Below, one piece after another: positions 1 to 10,100 of a stretch of DNA of 64,000 nt. Numbering within the stretch: position 1 is the first letter of the stretch; the number at the start of each line of letters is the position of its first letter. Source of the DNA: Flavobacterium sp. (lineage in GTDB: Bacteria > Bacteroidota > Bacteroidia > Flavobacteriales > Flavobacteriaceae); contig NZ_JAIXYH010000070.1 of the NCBI RefSeq assembly GCF_027490375.1, positions 1 to 64,000 of the forward strand. The letters run 5' to 3'. The position numbers and the translations under genes were made by a program. The notes beneath the pieces were generated by a model. That model had not been told where the DNA came from. It worked only from the letters and a program-made list of their open reading frames with translations, and did no database searches.

Positions 1-250
1 CGGATCTTTTTTAGAAGTTAGTCCCGATAGCTATCGGGATAGAAGTTAGAATTTAGACTTCGTGACGTTCACCACTTAACGTATCGTTTTATCCTACTTA
101 ACCCACGTATCGTAGGTGCTTGAGCCTGTCGAAGGCTATTTTTTGAGAAGCTAGTCCCGATAGCTATCGGGATAGAAGTTAGAAGCTAGACTTCATGACA
201 TTCACCACTTAACGTATCGTTTTCCCACCCTAATCCGCGCATCGTCGGTG
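1..250. repeat. Duplicated ~77-bp intergenic repeat with 18-bp palindrome
   Basis: Two near-identical copies lie at about 14-90 and 148-224. Each carries the perfect palindrome TCCCGATAGCTATCGGGA (22-39 and 155-172), followed by a block reading towards CACTTAACGTATCG. Between and after the copies are GTCGAAGG-type stretches. No coding potential is convincing; short ORFs here are low-complexity. I read it as non-coding repeat sequence of the kind scattered between flavobacterial genes. The function is unknown. Confidence 0.75.
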
Positions 251-339
251 CCAGTTCTTATCGAAGGTTTAACCGCAAAGAGCGCAAAGATTTACGCAAA
301 GTTCGCAAAGACGTTTTGTGCCTTTTTCTTTACAACAGA

Positions 340-436
340 TATCGGAATTCGCTTTTTTCCATTTTTTAGCTTTTTTCCATTTTTTAGCTTCTTTTCATTT
401 TTTCCATTTTTTTATATTTTTTCCATTTGCAACTCC
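340..436. repeat. Low-complexity T-rich repeat
   Basis: Runs of TTTTTT alternate with CCA, AGC and CTTCC in an irregular period, giving a pyrimidine-rich strand. ORFs across it translate to Phe/Pro/Ser strings and are not genes. A similar T-rich stretch precedes the octamer arrays at about 24430-24490. Confidence 0.6.
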
Positions 437-439
437 TTC

Positions 440-584
440 GGGTGAGCGACAGCAGCGGCATCCTTTGCGGCGTTATGGTATTTCCACCCTACGTTCGCCG
501 GAAAGATACAGCGGATGGCGCGACGGCGGTTCAGTGAAACGTTTGCGAAGCGCTACGATTGCACCGCCGGCACCCCCAAAAAAA
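440..584 (-). repeat. Dispersed structured intergenic element, copy E1
   Basis: Read on the minus strand, the element follows the MBOAT stop codon. It starts with a T run then GGGGGTG, has a stem with arms CGGCGGT/ACCGCCG (plus-strand arms near 528-534 and 563-569), then AGCGG..GTATCTTT, and an AAAGGATGCCGCTGCTGTCGCT-like end (given here only as a family description). ATCTTT and AAAGGAT can pair. The same plan recurs at E2-E6, with changed but still complementary stems, so the structure rather than the sequence seems conserved. Role unknown. Confidence 0.6.
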
Positions 585-632
585 GAAACTAAAATTTTGA
601 AAAAAACGGTTTAAAGAAAGTAGCTCGCTTCG

Positions 633-2141
633 TTAAAACTGGAAGTAAATAAACGGTTGTGGCCCCTCGGAACTGCTGGCGTAAACCAACCAAAATACCG
701 CAGCAAGAATTAATGCTTTGCCGGCAATGGGTAAGTAACCGAAAGCTTGTTTCAAACCATCGGACCAACGACTTGGTAAAAAATGCCACAAGAAGCCAAA
801 CAACATCACTAACATCACGTTTCTATAACCTTCTAAAATTACGAGATACTGCTCGGGGTTCCATTGCAACTGACCAATGTTTCCGATCAGTTCAAAAGCT
901 GTTTCGAAATCTTTCGCGCGGAAGAAAATCCAGCAAAAAACCACGAAATGAAACGTAAGCAATACCTGCACAACACGCACAAAACTATTTTTAGGTAAGT
1001 GAAGTACGTTCTTGAACAAGCGCTCTACAACCAAGGCTAAACCGTGTAAAACGCCCCAAATAACGAACTTCCAGCTCGCACCATGCCAGAGTCCGCCGAG
1101 AAGCATCGTCATAAACAAATTAAAGTACATGCGGAACTTTCCTTTGCGGTTTCCACCCATAGAAATGTACAAGTAATCGCGCAACCAGGTAGATAACGAT
1201 ATATGCCAACGACGCCAGAATTCGGTTATCGAGGCCGACTTATACGGTGTGCGGAAGTTTACCGACAAGCGGAATCCCATTAGTAGTGCAATACCGATAG
1301 CCATGTCGGAATAGCCCGAAAAATCGCAATAAATTTGTATAGCGTAGCCGTACGACGCCAATAAATTCTCGAAGGCCGTATAGCTGCTCGGCGAATCGAA
1401 CACACGATCGACAAAATTTAAGGAGATAAAATCGGATACAACTGTTTTCTTGATTAATCCGCCAATGATTAAAAACAACGCGTGATTTAAGTCGGAACTG
1501 TTGAGGGTAATTTTCTTGTAAATCTGCGGTAAAAACTCCGAGGCTCGAACAATCGGACCGGCAACCAGTTGCGGAAAAAACGACACAAAAAACATGTAAT
1601 CGAGTATGTTTTTAGTAGGCGTAATTTCACGGCGATAGATATCGATGATGTAGCTCATCGATTGGAAGGTATAAAACGAAATTCCGACCGGAAGAATAAT
1701 ATCTTGAAACGCTAAATTGCCTTCAAACCACTGGTTGTAGTTATCGATTAAAAAGTTGCTGTACTTGAAATAACCGAGAAATCCGAGATTTAAAACAACA
1801 CTCAGTACCAAATAGAACTTTCGGAACGACTGTAACTTTTCTTCGTACAGGAGTTTGGCTAAATTGTAGTCGATCACACCGCTAAGCAACAGTAAGCCGA
1901 AATAGTGACCGCTTGATTTGTAATAGAAAAACAGCGAAAACAAGAACACGTACAAATTGCGCAAGTGGTATGTTTTTAGTCGCAGTGTTAGGATGTAAAT
2001 GGGATAAAAAATCAGAAACAAGCCCAAAAAGAGTGCAGTATTGAATAAAATCGGACTTTTCGGATCGAAGGTAAACCACTGCGCTACATCGGCGGAAGAG
2101 CATGTGAAAAAATCCGTGATATATTTTGTAAAATCCTGCAT
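633..2141 (-). CDS. MBOAT family O-acyltransferase (AlgI/DltB-like)
   Basis: 502-residue polytopic inner-membrane protein. About ten hydrophobic segments surround the MBOAT signature: an RRWHISLSTWLRDYLY block at about 310-326 and LWHGASW at 351-357, whose His353 is the expected catalytic histidine. Members such as AlgI, DltB and PatA move acyl (usually acetyl) groups across the membrane for transfer to extracellular polymers. It is the last gene of a tight minus-strand run, 2 nt behind an SGNH hydrolase and two genes behind a second one. MBOAT plus SGNH partner is the usual layout of two-step O-acetylation systems, so export of acetyl groups to a cell-surface glycan is likely. The acceptor cannot be read from sequence. 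Family assignment is firm; polymer is unknown. Confidence 0.93.
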   Translation of the reverse strand: MQDFTKYITDFFTCSSADVAQWFTFDPKSPILFNTALFLGLFLIFYPIYILTLRLKTYHLRNLYVFLFSLFFYYKSSGHYFGLLLLSGVIDYNLAKLLYEEKLQSFRKFYLVLSVVLNLGFLGYFKYSNFLIDNYNQWFEGNLAFQDIILPVGISFYTFQSMSYIIDIYRREITPTKNILDYMFFVSFFPQLVAGPIVRASEFLPQIYKKITLNSSDLNHALFLIIGGLIKKTVVSDFISLNFVDRVFDSPSSYTAFENLLASYGYAIQIYCDFSGYSDMAIGIALLMGFRLSVNFRTPYKSASITEFWRRWHISLSTWLRDYLYISMGGNRKGKFRMYFNLFMTMLLGGLWHGASWKFVIWGVLHGLALVVERLFKNVLHLPKNSFVRVVQVLLTFHFVVFCWIFFRAKDFETAFELIGNIGQLQWNPEQYLVILEGYRNVMLVMLFGFLWHFLPSRWSDGLKQAFGYLPIAGKALILAAVFWLVYASSSEGPQPFIYFQF

Positions 2142-2143
2142 AC

Positions 2144-3568
2144 TTACTGACCTACTGATTTTGCGTATTGATTGGCTTGGCGGATAATCGCTTCGGCCAA
2201 CAACGTTCCTTGTATTTCGTAACCTAATTTGGAATAGTGCACGCGATCGGCGGCCATTAATCCTCTTTTATAATTTCTACTTACGGCATTTCCGCCACCC
2301 AACTGTGTGTATCCGTCCCATACGGCGTAGCGCAATAACTCGGCATTTAACAACAGTGCATTCGCATAGCTTTCCACGTACGTGTTTTTGTATCGTCTTT
2401 TAAACAACGAAGGCGGAGGCGTGCACACCAAAATTTCGATATCGGGATGGATACTTCGACAATTTTGAATGAACGTAGTAAGATGATTGATATACGTTGA
2501 AGCCGATTGGTGATCGAAACTTTCGTTGGTTCCTAAAGAAAGTACTAACAAATCGGGCGAAGTTGCCAGTAACTGCTGGAAGAACAACGGGCTTTGGTTG
2601 TAATCGGAGAATTTAGCACCGTTAACGCCCACACTGCTGTAGATAATGCCGCCGTCGGAATTTTCCAACATAAATCCGTTTAAAGCAGAAGTGTCGTCTG
2701 AATCTGTAAAAACTTCAAATTGCAGCGCTTGATCAAACTCTTTGGATGTCCACGTTTCACTTGCGTTGAAATCGACCGTGGCGTACTTATACTTTTTTAT
2801 ACTTCTTGTACGATTTTCCGACTTGCTAACAATCAGCGTTTTACCAGCGCGAATTCGATCGGATTTCAAACGATTTATTTTTTTAAGCTGACTAACCGAG
2901 ATTCCGTATTTACGAGCAATGCTTCCCAAAACTTCGCCGTCTTTGATTTTGTGTATGCGCGGTTTTGGTACAATCACTTTTTTGCTTTCTAGCGTCTTTC
3001 CCGCAGAAAACTGCCAACGTGCCGTACTTTTTGGCTGCACAATGCGTACGAGGTCGAATGCATCGGAACTGTCTTTCAAACTAACTTTCACGGCACAGGG
3101 GCGCTCTTTGCTACTCAGCGAAATACCGCTTAAACCCATGTAGGCATTGCCACCATTTATAATGCGTTGCGCTGAAAAATTGTTTGCCGACTCAAACGAA
3201 ACGTCTGATGAACCGTTAGTTCGCGCTAAACGGTGAGGAAAAATGAAGCCACGTCCGCCGTTTCCGTAGGTTTCCTGAAGTAGTGTTCGCGTTTTATCGG
3301 TTTGTAAATCGGCTTGAATGTGCGAGTCACCAATGTGAAAAACGTGCACACGCTCGCTTAAAAAACCGTCTGTTTCGCGTTGCTGCAAAGTTTTCAGGAA
3401 TTTAGCAATGGCTTTCGGATTCTTTAATCCGTTTTCAGGAATTACGATTGGAACGGCAACGATATCTTCTGCGACAGCGGATTCAACGTCGGTTGTATCC
3501 GTTACCTGAGCTTTTCCTGAGAAGATAAATCCGAAGAAAAGCAACAATATGAGGCTACATTTCTTCAT
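2144..3568 (-). CDS. SGNH/GDSL hydrolase with internal LysM domain
   Basis: 474 residues with an N-terminal signal peptide (cleavage near SGKA-QV, residue 20). The SGNH catalytic set is visible: GDSH at 80-83 (Ser82), a GTN block near 350, and DRVH at 441-444. A LysM module (about 205-249, IHKIKDGEVL...AGKTLIV) is inserted in the middle of the hydrolase, between catalytic block I and the GTN block. LysM binds GlcNAc-containing glycan, so the enzyme is probably held at peptidoglycan or a similar polymer. It overlaps the preceding SGNH gene by 14 nt and is followed after 2 nt by the MBOAT gene. Likely the periplasmic or extracellular acetyltransferase/esterase partner of the MBOAT protein; direction of the reaction is inferred. 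Confidence 0.88.
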   Translation of the reverse strand: MKKCSLILLLFFGFIFSGKAQVTDTTDVESAVAEDIVAVPIVIPENGLKNPKAIAKFLKTLQQRETDGFLSERVHVFHIGDSHIQADLQTDKTRTLLQETYGNGGRGFIFPHRLARTNGSSDVSFESANNFSAQRIINGGNAYMGLSGISLSSKERPCAVKVSLKDSSDAFDLVRIVQPKSTARWQFSAGKTLESKKVIVPKPRIHKIKDGEVLGSIARKYGISVSQLKKINRLKSDRIRAGKTLIVSKSENRTRSIKKYKYATVDFNASETWTSKEFDQALQFEVFTDSDDTSALNGFMLENSDGGIIYSSVGVNGAKFSDYNQSPLFFQQLLATSPDLLVLSLGTNESFDHQSASTYINHLTTFIQNCRSIHPDIEILVCTPPPSLFKRRYKNTYVESYANALLLNAELLRYAVWDGYTQLGGGNAVSRNYKRGLMAADRVHYSKLGYEIQGTLLAEAIIRQANQYAKSVGQ

Positions 3569-4991
3569 CAGGAATGCTGTCGTTTTCAGGCAACACGGCC
3601 TCAGTAGCGACTTTACTTTTTAATCGTTTATATGTAATAAAACCACTTTGTAATTTTTGATAGAACAGCGAGGCAACCTTCTTTGCTCCGCGGAAATTAA
3701 AGTGCGTATAATCTTTATTGGCTAAGGCCGGAACTTCGTCGACCCAACGAACCATACTTCCGTTGCCGCCCATTAGTTCGAACAGATTTATAAATCCGCT
3801 TCGTGTTTCTACAGCTAATTTTCGTTGTGCGAGTGTTAAAGGCACTACAGCCGAATCGGTACGCATTTCCATATCGTACTTTGTTGCTTTATCGGCGGCG
3901 GAAATCAGTAAAATGGGAACGCCGGGAAAACCTGCTCGTAAATTAGCGATGGCTTTTTGCATGCCGCGTTGATACCAATTGTAATTTTTAGTTCCGTAAT
4001 TCAGAACATTCGTGCCGTAATGCAGAATAATTAAATCGTAGCCCAACTTTTTTTGAAATTGGTTAAGCAATTGTGGATTTAGCTTTGCCAGCGGCATACC
4101 TGAGTTTCCGCGTTGCGAAAAGTTGTCGATGTGAACGCCTTTTCCGTTGTCGAAATTAAATCCGTAGATTGGAATGGAATCGGCTTCGATAAAATCGGCT
4201 CTGAATTTCTTTAAATCCGACTTACCTATACGAAGTGTGTTGAGCGCTAGATTACCATCTAATTTATACCACAAACTATCTTTTCCGTAGGTGACTTTCA
4301 AGCGGCCGTTTTTTCTTGAACTCCCGTAGAAGAGTGTCGGATTAGGTAGCGATGCCACATTGGCTTGTCGGCCTGCTTCATAACGTACCCACGCCAAGCT
4401 GTCTGTGGGATAAAAAACATGTCCGTTGATTCCAAAAGTGTATCGGCTGTATTTCGAAGTCACGAAATTCTGATCTTTCCAACTACCTCCAAAACTGTGC
4501 TTTACGGAACTTCTGCTACCCGCAGATTCAGATACAAGAGGAACGAAACCAACACCTGTTCCGCCGAACTGCGATTGAAATGCCGAACGCAAGTCTTGAA
4601 CGATTAAGTCGCCATCGGTCATCGAATCGCCAAAATAAGCAATACGTACCGACTGATTGGGATTGGATTCGAGTAAGCGAAGTTTTTTATAAAACGAAAT
4701 CAAATGTTGATTTCCGGTGTATGATTGCGCGGTTTCAGACGGAAACTGAATGCCAGACTCATCGACATAAACAATTGGCTGATTCCCCATAGAATCTGCT
4801 TCGGCATAGTTAAGTTCATCGGTGGCTTCCGCTTCCGAAATAGCTTCAATAACCGTGCTGTCGACAACTTGATTTGCCGTTGCTCGTTGTTCGGGAAACA
4901 ACTTTTTAGGCAAATACGGTTTGGCAACCACAAACAAAATGGCTGCAAAGAATAAAATCAGAAATGATTTAAAAAAACTCGATTGCTGCAT
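3555..4991 (-). CDS. SGNH/GDSL-family hydrolase, membrane anchored
   Basis: 478 residues. One uncleaved-looking N-terminal hydrophobic segment (about 9-24) is followed by an acidic linker to about 95. The SGNH blocks are present: FGDSMTDG (Ser123), LHYGTN, and DYTHFNFRG near the C terminus. A long beta-rich insertion (about 160-290) separates block I from the GTN block, in the same place where the neighbouring hydrolase carries LysM, so the two look like diverged paralogues. It lies 9 nt behind argS and overlaps the next gene by 14 nt. Function is inferred as a partner of the MBOAT acyltransferase in polymer O-acetylation, either transferring or removing acetyl groups. Confidence 0.85.
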   Translation of the reverse strand: MQQSSFFKSFLILFFAAILFVVAKPYLPKKLFPEQRATANQVVDSTVIEAISEAEATDELNYAEADSMGNQPIVYVDESGIQFPSETAQSYTGNQHLISFYKKLRLLESNPNQSVRIAYFGDSMTDGDLIVQDLRSAFQSQFGGTGVGFVPLVSESAGSRSSVKHSFGGSWKDQNFVTSKYSRYTFGINGHVFYPTDSLAWVRYEAGRQANVASLPNPTLFYGSSRKNGRLKVTYGKDSLWYKLDGNLALNTLRIGKSDLKKFRADFIEADSIPIYGFNFDNGKGVHIDNFSQRGNSGMPLAKLNPQLLNQFQKKLGYDLIILHYGTNVLNYGTKNYNWYQRGMQKAIANLRAGFPGVPILLISAADKATKYDMEMRTDSAVVPLTLAQRKLAVETRSGFINLFELMGGNGSMVRWVDEVPALANKDYTHFNFRGAKKVASLFYQKLQSGFITYKRLKSKVATEAVLPENDSIPDEEM

Positions 4992-5000
4992 TGGGGTGAT

Positions 5001-6782
5001 TTACATGCGTTCGGGCGACTGAATCCCCAACAAATACAAGGCTTTCTTTATAACTTCTGCTGTTTTTGCACTCAACTGTACACGGAACGTTCGCGTATTT
5101 TCGTCGCTTTCACCTAAAATAGAAACCGATTGGTAGAAACTGTTGTATGCTTTCACCAAATCGAAGGCATAGTTTGCAATTAGCGCCGGACTCAATTCTG
5201 CGGCAGCAACTTTTACCACTGCTGGAAAATCTTCCAAAACTTTAATTAACTCGATTTCTTTTGCATCGAGCGTTGAAACAACTGCTAAGGTAGTTGGGAT
5301 ACTGCCTGCTTTGCGTAAAATCGACTGGATACGTGCGTGCGCATACTGAATAAAAGGTCCGGTATTTCCGTTAAAATCGACAGATTCTTTTGGATTGTAA
5401 GTGATTTTCTTCTTCGGATCGATTTTCAACAAGAAGTACTTCATTGCGCCTAAGCCAATTGTTCGGTATAAGGCCGACTTTTCTTCTTCGGAATAACCGT
5501 CGAGTTTTCCGAGTTCTTGTGAAATAGCCGTTGCGGTGTCGATTACTTCGGCAATTAGATCATCGGCATCAACAACGATACCTTCGCGCGATTTCATTTT
5601 TCCGGTAGGCAAATCAACCATGCCGTAAGATAAGTGATGCAACTGATTGGCCCAGCTAAAACCTAACTTCTTTAAAATCAGGAATAGGACTTTAAAGTGA
5701 TAATCTTGTTCGTTTCCAACGGTAAAGATCATTTGGTCCATACCTGGCTGATCTTTCATGCGTTGAATAGCAGTACCTATGTCCTGCGTCATATAAACGG
5801 CAGTTCCGTCGGCACGAAGAACGATTTTACGATCGAGACCGTCGGCGGTTAAGTCAATCCAAACCGAGCCGTCGGGATCTTGTTCAAAAACGCCTTTTTC
5901 CAAACCTAAAGTTACAACCGACTTCCCGAGCAGATAGGTTTCACTTTCGTAATAATACGAGTCGAAATCTACTTCTAAATCGCGATAAGTCGTTTCAAAA
6001 CCTTCGTAAACCCATTGATTCATGGTTTTCCACAAAGAAACAACTTCGGCATCGCCGGCTTCCCATTTGCGAAGCATGTCTTGTGCTTCGAGAAAAATAG
6101 GTGCTTGCTTTTTAGCTTCATCTTTAGTTAGGCCATTTGCCTCAAGCGCTTTTATTTCTTCTTCGTAAGCAATATTAAACTGCACGTAGTATTTTCCGAC
6201 AAAATGATCGCCTTTCATTTGGGCAGTTTGTGCTGTTTCGCCGTTGCCAAAACGTTGCCAAGCCAACATCGACTTACATATATGTATGCCGCGATCGTTT
6301 ATAATTTGCGTTTTATGTACTTTTTTTCCTGCCGCTTCTAAAATTCGCGATACCGAAAAACCGAGCAAGATATTTCGAATATGACCTAAGTGAAGCGGTT
6401 TGTTTGTGTTTGGTGAAGAAAACTCTACGATAGCGCCACCTTCTGAAGAAATTGGATGCGAACCGAAATTAGAATCTGCGAAAATATGCGAAAATGTCTC
6501 GGTGAATGCTCTTTCTTGTAGTGTAAGGTTTAAGAAACCCGAAACAATGTTATAGCTTTTGAAGAGCGATGATTTTTCAAGCAATAAGGCTCCGAGCTGT
6601 TCTCCAATTTGTGCTGGTGCGAGCTTTAAGGCTTTAACGAGTGGGAAAAGTACGACGGTAAAATCGCCCTCAAACTCTTTTTTAGTTAGTTGAACTTCGA
6701 GCGGAATGGCGTCAATATTGGAAAACACGGACTGAATGCATTCAGTAACAGTGGCTTCTATTTGCTGTTTCAGAGTAATCAT
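5001..6782 (-). CDS. argS: Arginyl-tRNA synthetase
   Basis: 593 residues, normal for the family. An N-terminal Add1 domain (about 1-100) is followed by the class I core with the HIGH-type motif HLGHIRN preceded by VEFSSPNTNKPLHLGH, a KMSKS-like MKSREG, and a C-terminal DALR anticodon-binding domain with NGNTGPFIQYAHARI before it. It charges tRNA-Arg in the cytoplasm. The ATG at 6782 gives a complete N terminus (MITLKQQIE). A TATATTTG -7 element lies 20 nt upstream. It is the first gene of a minus-strand run with two SGNH hydrolases and MBOAT; the spacing of 9 nt to the next gene suggests co-transcription of an essential housekeeping gene with a surface-modification set. Confidence 0.97.
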   Translation of the reverse strand: MITLKQQIEATVTECIQSVFSNIDAIPLEVQLTKKEFEGDFTVVLFPLVKALKLAPAQIGEQLGALLLEKSSLFKSYNIVSGFLNLTLQERAFTETFSHIFADSNFGSHPISSEGGAIVEFSSPNTNKPLHLGHIRNILLGFSVSRILEAAGKKVHKTQIINDRGIHICKSMLAWQRFGNGETAQTAQMKGDHFVGKYYVQFNIAYEEEIKALEANGLTKDEAKKQAPIFLEAQDMLRKWEAGDAEVVSLWKTMNQWVYEGFETTYRDLEVDFDSYYYESETYLLGKSVVTLGLEKGVFEQDPDGSVWIDLTADGLDRKIVLRADGTAVYMTQDIGTAIQRMKDQPGMDQMIFTVGNEQDYHFKVLFLILKKLGFSWANQLHHLSYGMVDLPTGKMKSREGIVVDADDLIAEVIDTATAISQELGKLDGYSEEEKSALYRTIGLGAMKYFLLKIDPKKKITYNPKESVDFNGNTGPFIQYAHARIQSILRKAGSIPTTLAVVSTLDAKEIELIKVLEDFPAVVKVAAAELSPALIANYAFDLVKAYNSFYQSVSILGESDENTRTFRVQLSAKTAEVIKKALYLLGIQSPERM

Positions 6783-7119
6783 TGCGATTTTTTTGAGGCT
6801 GCAAATATAATTGAATTGCGCGCTCGTTTTAATAGTAATAAGAATCGATTTAAAGAAGAATTTTACTTTTTAACTATGAATTCAAATTTAAGCGGAATCT
6901 TGGGTCGACACCGCCTTAAGTCACAGTAATATTCAAGCAGGAATTACACGGCACGCGAGTTAAAAGTAGGATTGTCGGTAGAAATTAAAGATTGAAGCAA
7001 TCGTTTACAGACCTTATGCTGAGCTGTGCATAAAAATTAACAATTGCTAAAATTCCCAAATTCCAGTTAATTATTAAATTTTTAGCTATGTTTGCTAACT
7101 TCAAATATTCTGTGTTTTT
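6783..7119. promoter_or_regulatory. Divergent intergenic region with two -7 elements
   Basis: 337 bp between argS (-) and the giant secreted protein (+). On the minus strand TATATTTG (6809-6802) fits the Bacteroidota -7 consensus TAnnTTTG just upstream of argS. On the plus strand TATGTTTG (7087-7094) lies 25 nt before the ATG at 7120. I see no clear TTG -33 box at standard spacing for either. The rest is AT-rich with no convincing gene or repeat. Confidence 0.55.
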
Positions 7120-10100
7120 ATGAAAAAGACATTTATTTTATTGGCGTTTTTAAGTTGTTTAATGGGTTTTTCGCAGGGAATAACTGTCGATGCGACAACC
7201 TATACCCCCGCACAACTCGTAAACGATGTTTTGATTAACTCGCCTTGTGTTGCAGCTCAGAACGTAGTTGCAAGTACGGGAACAAACTTTGGATCAACGA
7301 ATGGTATTGGTTATTTCGAAAATCTAAACCCAAACTTTCCGTTTTCCAGAGGGGTAATCCTAACAACTGGTAATGTATTAAACAGCCCAAGTCCGAACAA
7401 CACTACATTGAGTGATGGTTCAAATACTTGGCCAGGTGATACAACCCTTGAAAACATACTGCTTTCGCAAAATGGGGTAAGCATTAACTCAATTAATGCG
7501 ACATCGCTCACTTTCGAATTTACTCCGAAAACACCTTCGTTCGATTTTCGATTTGTTTTTGCATCGGAAGAATACGGTACTTCACAGTGTGATTTCTCGG
7601 ACGCATTTGCTTTCATTCTTTACAATAAGACACTAGATCCTGGTCTTACAAATGGTATAAACCTTGCCGTAATAAACGGTAACACTGCGGTTTCGGTAGC
7701 TACTATTCGCGATAACGAATACAACCCGTTGTGTACTAGTGAAAATGAGTCCTTTTTCGGAGCTTTTAACGGCCCTGGTTTTGGCCCTGCTATTAATTAC
7801 AATGGCCAAACTATTCCTTTAACAGCTTCTGCTACAGGATTAAATACAAATCATATATATGTAATTAAAATTGTAATTGCCGACGGTAACGACAACACCA
7901 ACTTTGATTCTGCCATATTCCTAGAGGCGAATAGTTTAAATGTTGGGCAAAATGTATTGGGAATCGATTACGTACCTGCAAACAACAACGCGATTTGCGC
8001 GGGTGCCACGCTGCCGACATTAAACGCAGCTGGGCTTTTAGCAGGAACTACATATACTTGGGCACAGAACGGAACAACTATAGCAGGAGCTACAAATTCT
8101 ACATTAGTTCTTCAGGGAAATCCAAGTATAAGTCCGCTTGTTGCAGGAGAAAACAGATTTAGCGTAACATACGTAGAACCTCTCTGTACTGCTATTACCG
8201 ATGAAATTATAGTGTTCTTATACCCAACAATTAACGCTTTAGCTACAGTTCCAAACATTCATGTATGCGATACTGGAGCAACGAATTACACTTTTGATTT
8301 GTCAAAAAATACGCCGATTATCTTATCAAACAATACTGCCGCGGCAGCAGATGACTTGCCGGCGGATACTATTATTCGGTATTATGAAACTCAGGCTGCT
8401 GCTGATGCAGGACTTACTACAAATGCATTGCCGTTGAGTTACAGCATACCATCAAACCCGAATAACAAAGTTATTTACGTGCGCATTCAAGCCAACGGAA
8501 CGCCCTGTTACGTGGTGCGAACTTTTACGCTGCGCATTATTGCAGCTCCTGTAATTGCTGCAACTCCACAAAACATAACAATTTGTGCTCGGAATTCAAC
8601 AGAAAATCCACCACGAGCAAATATTAACTTAGCAACTCTAACTACAAATCCTGCTTTAAATCCACCTATAAGCTATACTAATGTTGTTTTAGGAAGCCAA
8701 GACCCGACCGCTTATACAGTTACATTTCATAGTACCGCAGCGGGTGCAAGCTCTACTATTAATAATACAACTGCCCGATTAAACCCAGTGAATGGTGTTC
8801 TTGCCTCTGTAAGCAGAATATTTTATGTCCGGATACAAAATGCTTCAGACCCATCGTGTTTCACTACTACGCAATTCAGTCTAACGGTGACTCCATTGGC
8901 ACAAGTTGACGATTTTCCAGATGTTGTGGTATGTACATCGTACACACTGCCTCCGCTAACTTTCGCGGGCTCACAATATCGCACTGCAGCGAACGGAGGA
9001 GGTACAGTTATCAATGCTGGTACAACTTTTACCACAAACACTACGGTTCACATTTGGAATAACACAGGAGGTTGTCCAGGTTCAAGCAATTTTACTATCA
9101 CTATTGCAAATTTAACTGCTATCACACCTGATGATGAAACAGTTTGTACTTCGTATAGTTTACCGACACTTCCTTATGGAGATTATTACAACAATCCGAA
9201 TGGTACAGGAACACCAATTGCAGAGGGATCAGAACTTACAAATGCAGTAAACAATTTATTCGTTGTTTTTACTGACAACACTGTATCGCCACCGTGCGTC
9301 ATTAACCGACCGTTTACTATTAATGTAATTCCTTTCACTCCACTACCGGATTATGACAATCAATTTGCATGTTCAAGTTATACTTTACCGCCAGCAGGTA
9401 ATGGAGGAACGTATTATAACGGCCCGAACAAAACTGGGGGTATTGTATCACCAAATACCATTATTAATACAGTAGGTGTTCGTACAATTTATGTTTACAA
9501 AGAGTCAAATACCTCACCGGTAAATTGTACTTCTGAAAAATCTTTTACAGTTACTATCGGATTCAGCAGTATTACTCCACCAGCCGATGTTAATTCATGT
9601 TCTAGTTATGCCTTACCTCCACCACCTTTTGGAGAGTACCGTGACGCCCCAGCAGGCGGTGGAAATGTTATTACACTTCCTGCTACTCTTAGTGCACCGC
9701 TAACAACCGTTTATATTTATGTACCTGGGCAAAGCTGTTTAGATAATCTTAGTTTCGATGTTACTGTAAACGTAGCAGCACTACCAACAATTCCCGACGT
9801 TGGTCCAGTATGTGATATTTACACACTACCGGAGCTTGGCTTAGGCGGACAGTACAGAACAGCACCAGGAGGCACGGGATCTGTGCGCCCGGTTGGTTTT
9901 CCTATCACAACACCTGGAGTAACCACCTTATATTATTACAAGCAAGGTGCTGCCGCTGGCTGTTTTGTAGAAGAAGAATTTACAGTTACCGTTAATCAAT
10001 CACCACAAATTTCTCCGAGACCGCAGGAAGTAATTCGATGCAACCAACCATTTGTCCTGGATAACTTGGCTTTCGGTGAGTATTATGATAATCCTGGTGG

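Noticed and set aside
248-614. Overlapping ORFs rich in Phe and Pro
   Set aside because: They cross a T-rich low-complexity tract and repeat element E1 and have no domain or start context.
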